Assembly (NCBI RefSeq): GCF_002095575.1
Contig: NZ_MLJJ01000004.1
Location: 62,001 to 126,000 of the forward strand
DNA: 64,000 bases
Origin: Pantoea septica
GTDB lineage: Bacteria; Pseudomonadota; Gammaproteobacteria; Enterobacterales; Enterobacteriaceae
Reading direction: 5' to 3'
The translations under genes and the position numbers were made by a program. The notes beneath the pieces are model-generated. The model did no database searches, was not told the origin of the DNA, and was given only the letters and a program-made list of their open reading frames with translations. Shown piece after piece: positions 20,587 through 33,025 of the stretch. How positions within the stretch are numbered: the first letter of the stretch is position 1; every line of letters begins with the position of its first letter.

Positions 20587-22818
20587 ATGGTTGCGGTCAG
20601 AAGTGCGCATTTAAATACGGCAGGAGAGTTCGCTCTCGATCAGTGGATCGCCAGTCTTGGCATTGCCAACCCGCAATCATGTGAACGTATCGCCGAGACC
20701 TGGCGCTATTGCGAGGCCCAGACGCAGGGGCACCCCGATCAGTCGCTGCTGCTGTGGCGCGGCATCGAAATGGTTGAGATCCTTTCGATGCTCAGCATGG
20801 ATATCGAAAGCTCTTGCGCCGCGCTGATCTTCCCGCTGGCGAATGCGGAAGTGGTGAGCGAAGAGGAATTAGGCGAAACCTTCGGCAGCGGCATCGTCAC
20901 GCTGGTGCACGGCGTGCGCGATATGGACGCCATTCGCCAGCTGAAAGCGATCCACAATGACTCCATGGCCTCCGAGCAGGTGGACAACGTGCGCCGCATG
21001 CTGCTGGCGATGGTCGAGGATTTCCGCTGCGTGGTGATCAAGCTGGCGGAACGCATCATGAACCTGCGCGAGATGAAAGACGCGCCGGAAGATGAGCGCG
21101 TGCTGGCAGCCAAAGAGAGCACCAACATCTATGCGCCGCTCGCCAACCGGCTCGGCATCGGCCAGCTGAAATGGGAGCTGGAGGATTACTGCTTCCGCTA
21201 TCTGCATCCCGACGAATACAAACGCATCGCCAAACTGCTGCACGAGCGCCGTATCGACCGCGAGCAGTATATCGAGAACTTCGTCGACTCACTGCGCAAA
21301 GAGATGGTGAAAGAGGGCGTGCGCGCCGAGGTTTACGGTCGTCCAAAACATATCTACAGCATCTGGCGCAAGATGCAGAAGAAGTCGCTGGCGTTCGACG
21401 AGCTTTTTGACGTGCGCGCGGTGCGCATCGTCGCTGAGCGTTTGCAGGACTGCTACGGCGCGCTCGGCATCGTGCATACCCTCTATCGCCATCTGCCGGC
21501 GGAGTTCGACGACTATGTCGCCAACCCGAAACCCAACGGCTATCAGTCGATCCATACCGTGGTGCTCGGGCCGAAAGGCAAAACCGTGGAAATCCAGATC
21601 CGCACCCGGCAGATGCATGAAGACGCCGAGCTGGGTGTCGCCGCGCACTGGAAATATAAAGAGGGGCCGAGCACAGGCAGCGCGCGCGGCGCCTCCGGAC
21701 ACGAAGGGCGTATCGCCTGGCTGCGTAAGCTGATCGCCTGGCAGGAAGAGATGGCCGACTCCGGCGAGATGCTGGAAGAGGTGCGCAGTCAGGTGTTCGA
21801 CGATCGCGTTTACGTCTTCACCCCGAAAGGCGACGTGGTCGATCTGCCCGCCGGATCGACGCCGCTCGACTTCGCCTATCACATTCACAGCGATATCGGC
21901 CACCGCTGCATCGGCGCCAAGATCGGCGGCCGCATCGTGCCCTTTACCTATCAGCTGCAGATGGGCGATCAGGTTGAAGTGATCACCCAGAAACAGCCGA
22001 ACCCGAGCCGCGACTGGCTGAACCCCAATCTCGGCTATATCACCACCAGCCGCGGCCGCGCCAAGATCCATAACTGGTTCCGCAAGCAGGACCGCGACAA
22101 AAACATCGCCGCGGGCCGTCAGATCCTCGACAGCGAGCTGAACCAGCTCGATATCAGCCTGCGCGAAGCGGAGAAGCTGCTGCTGCCGCGCTATAACGTC
22201 ACCTCGCTCGATGAGCTGCTGGCGGCGATCGGCGGCGGCGATATCCGCCTCAATCAGATGATTAACTTCCTGCAGTCGAAGCTCAACAAGCCGAGCGCAG
22301 AAGAGGAAGATCGCGAGGCGCTGCGCCAGCTGACGCAGAAAAGCTACTCGCCGCCGTCGCGCAAAGAGAGCGGCCGCGTGGTGGTGGAAGGGGTCGGCAA
22401 CCTGATGCACCATATCGCGCGCTGCTGTCAGCCGATTCCGGGCGACGATATTGTCGGGTTCATTACGCAGGGCCGCGGCATCTCTATCCACCGCGCCGAC
22501 TGCGACCAGCTGGCCGAGCTGACCGCTCATGCGCCGGAACGCATCGTCGATGCGGTGTGGGGCGAGAGCTACTCCAGCGGCTACTCGCTGGTGGTGCGCG
22601 TTACCGCCAACGATCGCAGCGGACTGCTGCGCGACATCACCACCATTCTCGCCAACGAGAAGGTCAACGTGCTGGGCGTCTCCAGCCGCAGCGACACCAA
22701 AAAACAGCTGGCGACCATCGATATGGATATTGAAATCTACAATCAGCAGGTGCTGGGCCGCGTGCTGTCGCGGCTGAACCAGGTGCCTGATATCATCGAC
22801 GCCCGACGTCTCCACTGA
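20587..22818 (+). CDS. relA: GTP pyrophosphokinase (ppGpp synthetase I)
   Basis: Ribosome-associated alarmone synthetase, 743 residues, that makes (p)ppGpp when uncharged tRNA enters the A site. The hydrolase-like N-domain has FPLANAEVV in place of the HD metal site, so it should be synthetase-only. The synthetase core has RPKHIYSIWRKMQKK and NPKPNGYQSIHTVV, and is followed by TGS (FTPKGDVVDLPAGSTPLDFA), the helical and zinc-finger-like region (HIARCCQPIPGDDIVGF) and ACT domains. ATG 20587 gives MVAVRSAH, as in E. coli, and was preferred over the ATG-like extension at 20572. mazEF does not follow. Confidence 0.96.
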   Translation: MVAVRSAHLNTAGEFALDQWIASLGIANPQSCERIAETWRYCEAQTQGHPDQSLLLWRGIEMVEILSMLSMDIESSCAALIFPLANAEVVSEEELGETFGSGIVTLVHGVRDMDAIRQLKAIHNDSMASEQVDNVRRMLLAMVEDFRCVVIKLAERIMNLREMKDAPEDERVLAAKESTNIYAPLANRLGIGQLKWELEDYCFRYLHPDEYKRIAKLLHERRIDREQYIENFVDSLRKEMVKEGVRAEVYGRPKHIYSIWRKMQKKSLAFDELFDVRAVRIVAERLQDCYGALGIVHTLYRHLPAEFDDYVANPKPNGYQSIHTVVLGPKGKTVEIQIRTRQMHEDAELGVAAHWKYKEGPSTGSARGASGHEGRIAWLRKLIAWQEEMADSGEMLEEVRSQVFDDRVYVFTPKGDVVDLPAGSTPLDFAYHIHSDIGHRCIGAKIGGRIVPFTYQLQMGDQVEVITQKQPNPSRDWLNPNLGYITTSRGRAKIHNWFRKQDRDKNIAAGRQILDSELNQLDISLREAEKLLLPRYNVTSLDELLAAIGGGDIRLNQMINFLQSKLNKPSAEEEDREALRQLTQKSYSPPSRKESGRVVVEGVGNLMHHIARCCQPIPGDDIVGFITQGRGISIHRADCDQLAELTAHAPERIVDAVWGESYSSGYSLVVRVTANDRSGLLRDITTILANEKVNVLGVSSRSDTKKQLATIDMDIEIYNQQVLGRVLSRLNQVPDIIDARRLH

Positions 22819-22824
22819 TTTTGC

Positions 22825-22848
22825 GGGATGGGCGCGCGCGCCCATCCC
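22825..22848. repeat. Perfect 24 bp GC palindrome between relA and mazG
   Basis: GGGATGGGCGCG is followed directly by its reverse complement. It begins 7 bp after the relA stop and could fold as a strong hairpin in the transcript, but no T run follows. It may stabilise the relA mRNA or act in termination. In E. coli this gap holds mazEF. Confidence 0.6.
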
Positions 22849-22883
22849 CGCGCTTATGACCCCGTGTTTGAAAAGGACCGACT

Positions 22884-23672
22884 ATGAGCTCACTCGATCG
22901 CCTGCTGGGCATTATGCAAACCCTGCGCGATCCGCAACGCGGCTGTCCGTGGGATCGCGAGCAAACCTTCGCCTCGATCGCGCCCTATACGCTGGAAGAG
23001 ACCTATGAAGTGCTGGACGCTATCCAGCGCGAAGACTTCGACGATCTGCGCGGCGAGCTGGGCGATTTGCTGTTTCAGGTGGTGTTCTATGCGCAGATGG
23101 CCAGCGAGCAGGATCGCTTCACCTTCGAAGATATCTGCGACGCCATCAGCGACAAGCTGGAGCGCCGGCATCCTCACATCTTCGGCGACGTCAGCGTAGA
23201 GGACAGCGCAGAGGTGCTGAAAAACTGGGAGGCGATTAAAGGCGCGGAGCGGGCGGAAAAGGCGCAGCACTCGGCGCTCGACGACATTCCCAAAGCGCTA
23301 CCGGCGCTGATGCGCGCGCATAAAATTCAGAAGCGCTGCCATAACGTCGGCTTCGACTGGACCTCGATCGGCCCGGTGCTGGATAAAGTGCATGAAGAGA
23401 TCGACGAAGTGATGCACGAGGCGCAGCAGGCGACCATCGATCCGCACAAGCTGGAAGAAGAGATCGGCGATCTGCTGTTCGCCACGGTCAACCTGTCGCG
23501 CCATCTGGGCAGCAAAGCGGAAACCGCGCTGCAAAAGGCGAACGACAAGTTTGAGCGTCGTTTCCGCGCGGTAGAAGCGATTATCGCCGCGAAGGGGCTC
23601 GCCATGCCCGAGGCGACGCTGGAAGAGATGGAGGCGGCCTGGCAGCAGGTGAAAGAGGGCGAAAAACGCTGA
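22884..23672 (+). CDS. mazG: Nucleoside triphosphate pyrophosphohydrolase MazG
   Basis: Hydrolyses (d)NTPs to monophosphates and is linked in E. coli to lowering (p)ppGpp during starvation. At 262 residues it is essentially E. coli length (263). It has two MazG repeats, each with a metal-binding EExxE-type helix: TLEETYEVLDAI with ELGDLLFQVVF near the N-terminus and EEIDEVMHEA with EEIGDLLFATVN near the C-terminus. The position directly after relA is conserved apart from the missing mazEF. Confidence 0.94.
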   Translation: MSSLDRLLGIMQTLRDPQRGCPWDREQTFASIAPYTLEETYEVLDAIQREDFDDLRGELGDLLFQVVFYAQMASEQDRFTFEDICDAISDKLERRHPHIFGDVSVEDSAEVLKNWEAIKGAERAEKAQHSALDDIPKALPALMRAHKIQKRCHNVGFDWTSIGPVLDKVHEEIDEVMHEAQQATIDPHKLEEEIGDLLFATVNLSRHLGSKAETALQKANDKFERRFRAVEAIIAAKGLAMPEATLEEMEAAWQQVKEGEKR

Positions 23673-23818
23673 TTATTCCAGCGCCGCATACAATTTAGCC
23701 GGTCACGCTTACTCGATTCAGCCCGAGAAAAAAGTTGTGACCTGCATCAACATTTCCCAGGCCGCTATCCGCTATGTTACCCGCTGCAATGCGTCGGAGG
23801 ATGGCGGTGATTCATCAA

Positions 23819-23847
23819 TTGTGGCTAACGGGGGTTTCAGGTATACT
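23819..23847 (+). promoter_or_regulatory. Probable sigma-70 promoter of pyrG
   Basis: TTGTGG (23819-23824), a 17 bp spacer and TATACT (23842-23847) lie about 55 bp before the pyrG ATG, in a 229 bp gap after mazG. Upstream (23673-23818) I see nothing else. Confidence 0.65.
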
Positions 23848-23886
23848 GTTTTCCCGTCCTGGTTATTCCACCGTCTTTAAACCTAA

Positions 23887-25539
<1,653 letters not shown>

Positions 25540-25550
25540 GTTTCACGAGC

Positions 25551-25580
25551 AACGCGCGAACTTTTCGCGCGTTGTTTGTC
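25551..25580 (+). terminator. Hairpin between pyrG and eno
   Basis: AACGCGCGAA (25551-25560) pairs perfectly with TTCGCGCGTT (25564-25573) across a 3-base loop, followed by GTTTGTCTT. It is a strong stem with a weak T tract, so probably partial termination between pyrG and eno. Confidence 0.5.
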
Positions 25581-25594
25581 TTAGGATTGACTAA

Positions 25595-26914
<1,320 letters not shown>

Positions 26915-26955
26915 TCGCCTGCTGGTGCCGTCATCTGACACCATTCGCCTGAGAG

Positions 26956-26986
26956 AAAGCCTCGCCTCGTGCGGGGCTTTTGCTTT
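26956..26986 (+). terminator. Rho-independent terminator after eno
   Basis: AAAGCCTCGC and GCGGGGCTTTTGCTTTT form a GC stem with a T-rich tail about 45 bp after the eno stop codon. Confidence 0.7.
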
Positions 26987-27018
26987 TAATGGCGGCACAG
27001 AAAAGGCACATCGCGTGG

Positions 27019-27046
27019 TTGAGCTGCGCGGCAAATCTGCCATAAT
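27019..27046 (+). promoter_or_regulatory. Probable promoter of queE
   Basis: TTGAGC (27019-27024), a 16 bp spacer and CATAAT (27041-27046), about 30 bp before the queE ATG and after the eno terminator. Confidence 0.55.
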
Positions 27047-27077
27047 CAGCGCCCTGTTTTTTTCTAGCGAGTCCGTA

Positions 27078-27749
27078 ATGCAATACCCGATTAATGAAAT
27101 GTTCCAGACGCTGCAGGGAGAAGGATTTTATACCGGCGTTCCGGCCATCTTTATCCGCTTACAGGGATGTCCGGTGGGTTGTAGCTGGTGTGATACCAAA
27201 CATACCTGGGAGAAGCTGGCCGATCGGGAAACGGCGCTGGGCGATATTCTGGTCAAAACGGTAGAAACGGATGCCTGGGGCAACGCCGATGCGGCGCTGC
27301 TGATTGAGACTATCCAGCGTCAGGGCTGGACGGCGCGTCATGTGGTGATTACCGGCGGGGAACCTTCGATTTACGACCTGCGCCCGCTGACCACGGCGCT
27401 GGAGGCCCAGGGTTTTCAGTGCCAGATCGAAACCAGCGGCACGCACGAAGTGCACTGCTCCGAGAAAACCTGGGTGACTGTCTCCCCGAAGGTGAATATG
27501 CGCGGCGGCTATGACGTGCTGGCGCAGGCGCTGCAGCGCGCGGATGAGATCAAGCATCCGGTGGCGCGCGAGCGCGACGTCGAGGCGCTGGATCAACTGC
27601 TGGCAACGCTGAGCGACAGCAAAGCGCGCATTATTGCGCTGCAGCCTATTAGCCGCAAAGACGCGGCGACGAAGCTTTGTATTGAAACCTGTATCGCGCG
27701 CAACTGGCGCTTGTCGATGCAGACTCACAAGTATCTTAATATCGCCTGA
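27078..27749 (+). CDS. queE: 7-carboxy-7-deazaguanine synthase
   Basis: Radical-SAM enzyme, 223 residues, forming the deazaguanine core of queuosine from CPH4. It begins MQYPINEMFQTLQGEGFYTG and has the cluster motif CPVGCSWCDTKHTW and the SAM-binding ITGGEPSIYDL. The C-terminus NWRLSMQTHKYLNIA matches E. coli QueE. ATG 27078 aligns with the family start; longer in-frame extensions upstream run through the promoter. The partner gene queD lies about 300 bp downstream on the other strand. Confidence 0.95.
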   Translation: MQYPINEMFQTLQGEGFYTGVPAIFIRLQGCPVGCSWCDTKHTWEKLADRETALGDILVKTVETDAWGNADAALLIETIQRQGWTARHVVITGGEPSIYDLRPLTTALEAQGFQCQIETSGTHEVHCSEKTWVTVSPKVNMRGGYDVLAQALQRADEIKHPVARERDVEALDQLLATLSDSKARIIALQPISRKDAATKLCIETCIARNWRLSMQTHKYLNIA

Positions 27750-27761
27750 CGGCAGAGTGCA

Positions 27762-27781
27762 GGGCGGCGGCCGCGCCGCCC
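27762..27781. repeat. GC-rich inverted repeat after queE
   Basis: GGGCGGCG, loop GCCG, CGCCGCCC. It sits between the convergent queE and the small minus-strand gene and may stop transcription from both sides, though no T run is present. Confidence 0.5.
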
Positions 27782-27788
27782 GCTAGCG

Positions 27789-27941
27789 TCACTGCTTCGC
27801 TTTACAGGCGTCGAACGCCTTCTTGAACTCGCTCTTCGCCACGTCGGCGCTCTCGAATCCGTTCCGCTCCACCTTGTTGCGCCTGCACGGCGGCAGAGGC
27901 GGCAAAAGCAGCGCGAGGGCGGCAAGATGTTTCAGGTTCAT
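27789..27941 (-). CDS. Small exported protein, 50 residues, unknown function
   Basis: The frame begins MNLKHLAALALLLPPLPPC and ends VAKSEFKKAFDACKAKQ. The first 18 residues look like a signal sequence, and C19 could be a lipidation site, though PPC is a poor lipobox. A second cysteine is at residue 46. The mature part is charged and helical. A good ribosome site (AGAAGGATCAACG) precedes ATG on the minus strand. I do not recognise the family. It sits between queE and queD without an obvious link to queuosine. Real, but of unknown role. Confidence 0.55.
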   Translation of the reverse strand: MNLKHLAALALLLPPLPPCRRNKVERNGFESADVAKSEFKKAFDACKAKQ

Positions 27942-28054
27942 CGTTGATCCTTCTGAACTTTAATAAAGGAGAGAACGACGCAGAGATGTCAGATGACGGA
28001 GAGATGACGCAGGGCGGAAAGGGCGGGCTGTGCGGACCACAGCCCTGACGGGAT

Positions 28055-28414
28055 TTATCCTTTATAGACGCAGCCCGCCGTGCAGGTCTCTTTGATCATC
28101 ACCGCGCTCAGCTCAGGCAGCTGCGGCTTCATCTGATCCCAGATCCACTTCGCCAGCACTTCGCTGGTGGGATTTTCAAGGCCGGGGATCTCGTTCAGAT
28201 AGTGGTGATCGAGGCGCTCATACAGCGGCTTGAACGCCGCCTTCAGTTCGGCGAAATCCATCACCCAGCCGGTATGCGCGTCCACTTCGCCGGTAATTTC
28301 CAGTCGCACCAGAAACGAATGGCCATGCAGGCGACCGCATTTGTGTCCTGCCGGGACGTTAGGCAAATGGTGAGCGGCTTCGAACTGGAACTCTTTAAAC
28401 AATGTGGTAGACAT
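28055..28414 (-). CDS. queD: 6-carboxy-5,6,7,8-tetrahydropterin synthase
   Basis: Second step of queuosine precursor synthesis (H2NTP to CPH4). At 119 residues it is the usual length. [20 protein letters not shown] carries the first zinc histidine, [11 protein letters not shown] carries the catalytic cysteine and two zinc histidines, and [10 protein letters not shown] and CTAGCVYKG complete the site. ATG 28414 was chosen because it aligns with E. coli QueD; longer frames extend to 28516 without support. It is divergent from cysJ. Confidence 0.95.
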   Translation of the reverse strand: MSTTLFKEFQFEAAHHLPNVPAGHKCGRLHGHSFLVRLEITGEVDAHTGWVMDFAELKAAFKPLYERLDHHYLNEIPGLENPTSEVLAKWIWDQMKPQLPELSAVMIKETCTAGCVYKG

Positions 28415-28710
28415 AATGGCTCTCAGGCTAAAAAACCGGGGAATTCTACCTGAAATACGGAATTTTCGCATCCGTGGCGTTGTAAAGGGGGATTTGCGCG
28501 GCCAGCGAACTAGCACGCTCTTTTAACTCTCTGATAAATATTCACTTTCTATACCAGTTTTACTGATTATGCCTACCTGAAAAACCACTTAGTCATTTTG
28601 GTTATTAATTATGTCGAAGCCGTATTTAATCGTTAATATACGGGCCGGTAACCTACCACTCTTTCTGCTACTTTACCGTCCGGACTCTGGATACTGGAAT
28701 TCTTAACGCG
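28415..28710. promoter_or_regulatory. queD-cysJ divergent control region
   Basis: An AT-rich stretch of 296 bp before the sulfite reductase operon. TAATAT at 28634-28639 could be a -10 element for cysJ, without a clear -35. In E. coli cysJIH is switched on by CysB with N-acetylserine, and CysB sites lack a simple consensus, so the operator cannot be placed by eye. Confidence 0.4.
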
Positions 28711-30519
28711 ATGACGACTCAGGCACCCCCAGGTTCTCTGCTCCCGCTTAACCCGGAGCAACTTGCGCGCTTACAGGCGGCAACGACTGATTTTTCTCCC
28801 ACCCAGCTGGCGTGGATTTCTGGCTATTTCTGGGGAATGATCAATCAGACGCCCGGCAGCGTCGCAGCCAGCGCGCCGGCTGCGGCGGCGGAGATCCCGG
28901 CGATTACGCTGATCTCGGCTTCGCAAACCGGCAACGCGCGCCGCGTCGCCGAACAGCTGCGCGACGATCTGCAGGCGGCGAAGCTGAACGTTAAGCTGGT
29001 TAACGCCGGCGATTACAAGTTCAAGCAGATCGGCCAGGAGAAGCTGCTGGTAGTGGTGACCTCCACGCAGGGCGAAGGCGATCCGCCGGAAGAGGCGGTG
29101 GCGCTGCATAAATTCCTGATGTCGAAAAAAGCGCCTGCGCTTAATGGCGCTGCCTTCGCGGTGCTAGGCCTCGGCGACACCTCTTACGAATTCTTTAGCA
29201 AAGCGGGTAAGGACTTCGACAGCCGCCTGGCGGAGCTGGGCGCAGAGCGCCTGCTGGATCGCGTCGACGCCGACGTCGATTTCGCCGAAGCGGCAGCCAG
29301 CTGGCGCCGCGCGCTGGTCGAGGTGCTGAAACAGCGCGTGCCGAGCGAAACGCCCGCGCAGGCTGCGGCGACCGCCACCGGCAGCGTCAATGAAGTGCAC
29401 AGCAGCCCCTACACCAAAGAGGCGCCGCTGACCGCCAGCTTCGCCGTAAACCAAAAAATTACCGGCCGCAATTCCGATAAGGACGTGCGTCATATCGAAA
29501 TCGATTTGGGCGACTCCGGCCTGCGCTACCAGCCAGGCGACGCGCTGGGCATCTGGTATGAAAACGATCCGGATCTGGTCGCCGAACTCCTGAGCCTGCT
29601 GTGGCTGAAAGGCGACGAGCCAGTGCAGATTGACAACGAAACCCTGCCGCTTAGCGAGGCGCTGCAAAAACGCTTTGAGCTGACGGTGAACACCGCGCAG
29701 ATTGTCGAGCAGTACGCCGCGCTGTCGCGCAACGACGTGCTGCTGGCGCTGGTGGGCGATAAGGCGAAGCTGCAGCACTACGCGCAGACCTTCCCGATCG
29801 TCGATATGGTGCGTAACGCGCCGACCGAACTCAACGCCGAACAGCTGACGACGCTGCTGCGTCCGCTGACGCCGCGCCTCTACTCTATCGCCTCGTCGCA
29901 GGCGGAGAATGAAACTGAAGTCCATATTACCGTCGGCGCGGTGCGCTTCGATGTCGACGGCCGCGCGCGTGCAGGCGGCGCCTCCAGCTACCTGGCCGAC
30001 CGCCTGGAAGAGGATGCGGAAATTCGCGTCTTTATCGAGCATAACGATAACTTCCGTCTGCCTGCCAATCCCGATGCGCCAGTCATTATGATTGGTCCGG
30101 GCACCGGCATCGCGCCGTTCCGCGCCTTTATGCAGCAGCGCGACAACGACGGCGCAGGCGGAAAAAACTGGCTCTTCTTCGGCAATCCGCACTTCACCGA
30201 GGATTTTCTCTATCAGGTGGAATGGCAGCAGTATGTGAAAGATGGCCTGCTGACCCATATCGATCTCGCCTGGTCGCGCGACCAGGAGCAGAAAATCTAC
30301 GTGCAGGACAAAATCCGCGCGAAAGGGGCGGAAGTGTGGCGCTGGATCGAAGAGGGCGCGCATATTTATGTCTGCGGCGACGCCAACCGTATGGCGAAGG
30401 ATGTCGAGCAGGCACTGCTGGATGTGGTGGTCGAACACGGCGCAATGGATCGTGAAACGGCCGACGAATTTTTAAGCGAGCTGCGCATCGAGCGCCGCTA
30501 TCAGCGAGACGTTTACTAA
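28711..30519 (+). CDS. cysJ: Sulfite reductase flavoprotein alpha subunit
   Basis: Carries electrons from NADPH through FAD and FMN to CysI. At 602 residues it is close to E. coli CysJ (599). The flavodoxin domain (~60-210) starts [19 protein letters not shown] and has [12 protein letters not shown]. The FAD domain carries RLYSIASS, and the NADPH domain has [18 protein letters not shown] and ends RRYQRDVY. The stop overlaps the cysI start by one base (TAATG). Confidence 0.96.
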   Translation: MTTQAPPGSLLPLNPEQLARLQAATTDFSPTQLAWISGYFWGMINQTPGSVAASAPAAAAEIPAITLISASQTGNARRVAEQLRDDLQAAKLNVKLVNAGDYKFKQIGQEKLLVVVTSTQGEGDPPEEAVALHKFLMSKKAPALNGAAFAVLGLGDTSYEFFSKAGKDFDSRLAELGAERLLDRVDADVDFAEAAASWRRALVEVLKQRVPSETPAQAAATATGSVNEVHSSPYTKEAPLTASFAVNQKITGRNSDKDVRHIEIDLGDSGLRYQPGDALGIWYENDPDLVAELLSLLWLKGDEPVQIDNETLPLSEALQKRFELTVNTAQIVEQYAALSRNDVLLALVGDKAKLQHYAQTFPIVDMVRNAPTELNAEQLTTLLRPLTPRLYSIASSQAENETEVHITVGAVRFDVDGRARAGGASSYLADRLEEDAEIRVFIEHNDNFRLPANPDAPVIMIGPGTGIAPFRAFMQQRDNDGAGGKNWLFFGNPHFTEDFLYQVEWQQYVKDGLLTHIDLAWSRDQEQKIYVQDKIRAKGAEVWRWIEEGAHIYVCGDANRMAKDVEQALLDVVVEHGAMDRETADEFLSELRIERRYQRDVY

Positions 30520-32243
30520 TGAGCGAAAAACACCCCGGACCGCTGGTCGTTGAAGGCAAGCTGGTCGACGCCGAGCGTCTTAAAAAAGAGAGCAACTATT
30601 TACGCGGCACCATCCTGGAGGATTTGGATGATGGCCTGACCGGCGGCTTTAACGGCGATAACTTTCTGCTGATCCGTTTCCACGGCATGTACCAGCAGGA
30701 CGATCGCGACATTCGCGCCGAGCGCGCCGAGCAGAAGCTGGAGCCGCGTCACGCTATGATGCTGCGCTGCCGTCTGCCGGGCGGCATCATCACGCCGACG
30801 CAGTGGCTGGCGATCGATAAGTTCGCTACCGAGAAAACCCTGTACGGCAGCATTCGTCTGACCAACCGCCAGACCTTTCAGTTTCACGGCATTCTAAAGA
30901 AGAACGTCAAGCCTTCGCACCAGATGCTGCATGAGGTCGGGCTCGACGCGCTGGCAACCGCTAACGACGTCAACCGCAACGTGCTTTGCACCTCAAACCC
31001 GGTCGAGTCGGAGCTGCATCAGGAAGCCTACGAGTGGGCGAAAAAGATCTCCGAGCATCTGCTGCCGCGCACCCGTGCCTACGCAGAAATCTGGTGGGAT
31101 AAAGAGAAGGTCGCGACCACGGATGAGGAGCCGATCCTCGGCGAGACCTATCTGCCGCGTAAGTTTAAAACCACGGTGGTGATCCCGCCGCACAACGACG
31201 TCGATCTGCACGCTAACGACCTCAACTTTATCGCTGTGGCGGAGAAGGGCAAGCTGATTGGCTTTAACCTGCTGGTCGGCGGCGGCTTGTCGATCGAGCA
31301 CGGCAACAAAGCGACCTATGCGCGCACCGCCAGCGAGTTCGGCTATCTGCCGCTGGAGAAAACGCTGGAGGTCGCGGCTGCGGTGGTGACCACCCAGCGC
31401 GACTGGGGCAACCGCACCGATCGTAAAAACGCCAAAACCAAATATACCCTGGAGCGCGTCGGCGTCGAGACCTTTAAAACGGAAGTCGAGAAGCGCGCCG
31501 GGCTGACGTTCGAGCCGATTCGCCCTTACGAGTTCACCACCCGCGGCGACCGCATCGGCTGGATCAAGGGCATCGATAAGAAGTGGCACCTGACGCTGTT
31601 TATCGAAAACGGCCGCCTGCTCGACTACCCGGACCGTCCGCTGAAAAGCGGCATCGCGGCGATTGCGCGCGTGCATCAGGGCGACTTCCGCCTGACGGCG
31701 AACCAGAACCTGATCGTGGCCGGCGTGCCGGAGAGCGAAAAGGGGAAAATCGAGGCGATTGCGCGTGAACACGGCCTGATGGAGGGCGTGACCGCGCAGC
31801 GCGAAAACTCGATGGCGTGCGTATCCTTCCCGACCTGCCCGCTGGCGATGGCGGAAGCGGAGCGTTTTCTGCCCGCCTTCGTCACCAAAGTCGAAGAGAT
31901 CATGCACGGCCACGGCGTAGGCGAAGAGCACATAGTGCTACGCGTCACCGGTTGTCCCAACGGCTGCGGCCGTGCCATGCTGGCGGAAATCGGGCTGGTG
32001 GGCAAAGCGCCGGGCCGTTACAACCTGCATATCGGCGGCAACCGCATCGGCACGCGCATTCCGCGCATGTACCGCGAGAACATCACCGAAAGCGAGATCC
32101 TTGCCAGCATCGACGAGCTGGTGGGACGCTGGGCGCGCGAGCGTCACGGCGCTGAGGGCTTCGGCGACTTCGCGATCCGCGCAGGCATCGTCAAGCCGGT
32201 CGTCGATCCGGCACGTGATTTCTGGGATTCGGAGGCAGTATGA
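30519..32243 (+). CDS. cysI: Sulfite reductase hemoprotein beta subunit
   Basis: Six-electron reduction of sulfite to sulfide on a siroheme coupled to a 4Fe-4S cluster. 574 residues. The cluster cysteines are in [15 protein letters not shown] and [12 protein letters not shown], and the sulfite-binding region has [12 protein letters not shown]. The cofactor is supplied by CysG, encoded about 2 kb downstream. It overlaps cysH by 4 bp (ATGA). Confidence 0.97.
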   Translation: MSEKHPGPLVVEGKLVDAERLKKESNYLRGTILEDLDDGLTGGFNGDNFLLIRFHGMYQQDDRDIRAERAEQKLEPRHAMMLRCRLPGGIITPTQWLAIDKFATEKTLYGSIRLTNRQTFQFHGILKKNVKPSHQMLHEVGLDALATANDVNRNVLCTSNPVESELHQEAYEWAKKISEHLLPRTRAYAEIWWDKEKVATTDEEPILGETYLPRKFKTTVVIPPHNDVDLHANDLNFIAVAEKGKLIGFNLLVGGGLSIEHGNKATYARTASEFGYLPLEKTLEVAAAVVTTQRDWGNRTDRKNAKTKYTLERVGVETFKTEVEKRAGLTFEPIRPYEFTTRGDRIGWIKGIDKKWHLTLFIENGRLLDYPDRPLKSGIAAIARVHQGDFRLTANQNLIVAGVPESEKGKIEAIAREHGLMEGVTAQRENSMACVSFPTCPLAMAEAERFLPAFVTKVEEIMHGHGVGEEHIVLRVTGCPNGCGRAMLAEIGLVGKAPGRYNLHIGGNRIGTRIPRMYRENITESEILASIDELVGRWARERHGAEGFGDFAIRAGIVKPVVDPARDFWDSEAV

Positions 32244-32974
32244 GTCAGTTCGACCTCGCAGCACTGGGTGAAATGAACAAAGTCGAGCGCACGCTGGCGC
32301 TGGCGTCCGTTAATGCGCAGCTGGAGAAAAGCTCGGCGGAGGCGCGCGTCAGCTGGACGCTGGAAAACCTGCCGGGCGCCTTTGTGCTCTCGTCAAGTTT
32401 CGGCATTCAGGCGGCGGTGTCGCTGCATCTGGTCACGCGGCAGATGCCCGATATTCCGGTGATCCTTACCGATACCGGCTATCTTTTCCCGGAAACCTAC
32501 CGTTTTATCGATCAGCTAACGGATCAGCTGGGCCTGAATCTGCAGGTATTCCGCGCCGAAACCTCGGCGGCCTGGCAGGAAGCGCGCTACGGCAAACTGT
32601 GGGAGCAGGGCGTGGAAGGCATTGAGCAGTACAACCAGATCAACAAGGTCGAGCCGATGAACCGCGCGCTGCAGACGCTGGGCGCGCAGACCTGGTTCGC
32701 CGGGCTGCGGCGCGATCAGTCCGGCAGTCGTGCGAATCTGCCGGTGCTCGGCGTGCAGCGCGGCGTGTTCAAGGTGCTGCCGATTATCGACTGGGACAAC
32801 CGTCAGATTCATCACTATCTGCAGCAGCACAATCTCAAATACCATCCGCTGTGGGACGGGGGTTATTTGTCGGTGGGCGATACCCACACCACGCGCAAAT
32901 GGGAGCCCGGCATGGCGGAAGAGGAGACGCGCTTCTTCGGCCTGAAGCGCGAGTGCGGCCTGCACGAAGGCTGA
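32240..32974 (+). CDS. cysH: PAPS reductase (thioredoxin-dependent)
   Basis: Reduces 3'-phosphoadenylylsulfate to sulfite. 244 residues. It has the PP-loop region [16 protein letters not shown], the motif [10 protein letters not shown], and the catalytic cysteine in the C-terminal KRECGLHEG. There are no extra cysteine pairs, so it is the PAPS-specific cluster-free type. It is the last gene of cysJIH. A 16 bp palindrome (CGCGCTGGCCAGCGCG, 32991-33006) follows the stop, where it meets the convergent iap-like gene. Confidence 0.96.
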   Translation: MSQFDLAALGEMNKVERTLALASVNAQLEKSSAEARVSWTLENLPGAFVLSSSFGIQAAVSLHLVTRQMPDIPVILTDTGYLFPETYRFIDQLTDQLGLNLQVFRAETSAAWQEARYGKLWEQGVEGIEQYNQINKVEPMNRALQTLGAQTWFAGLRRDQSGSRANLPVLGVQRGVFKVLPIIDWDNRQIHHYLQQHNLKYHPLWDGGYLSVGDTHTTRKWEPGMAEEETRFFGLKRECGLHEG

Positions 32975-33025
32975 GTGTTGCCGCGCTGGCCGCGCTGGCC
33001 AGCGCGCTCCCTGCGTTTCACGCCT

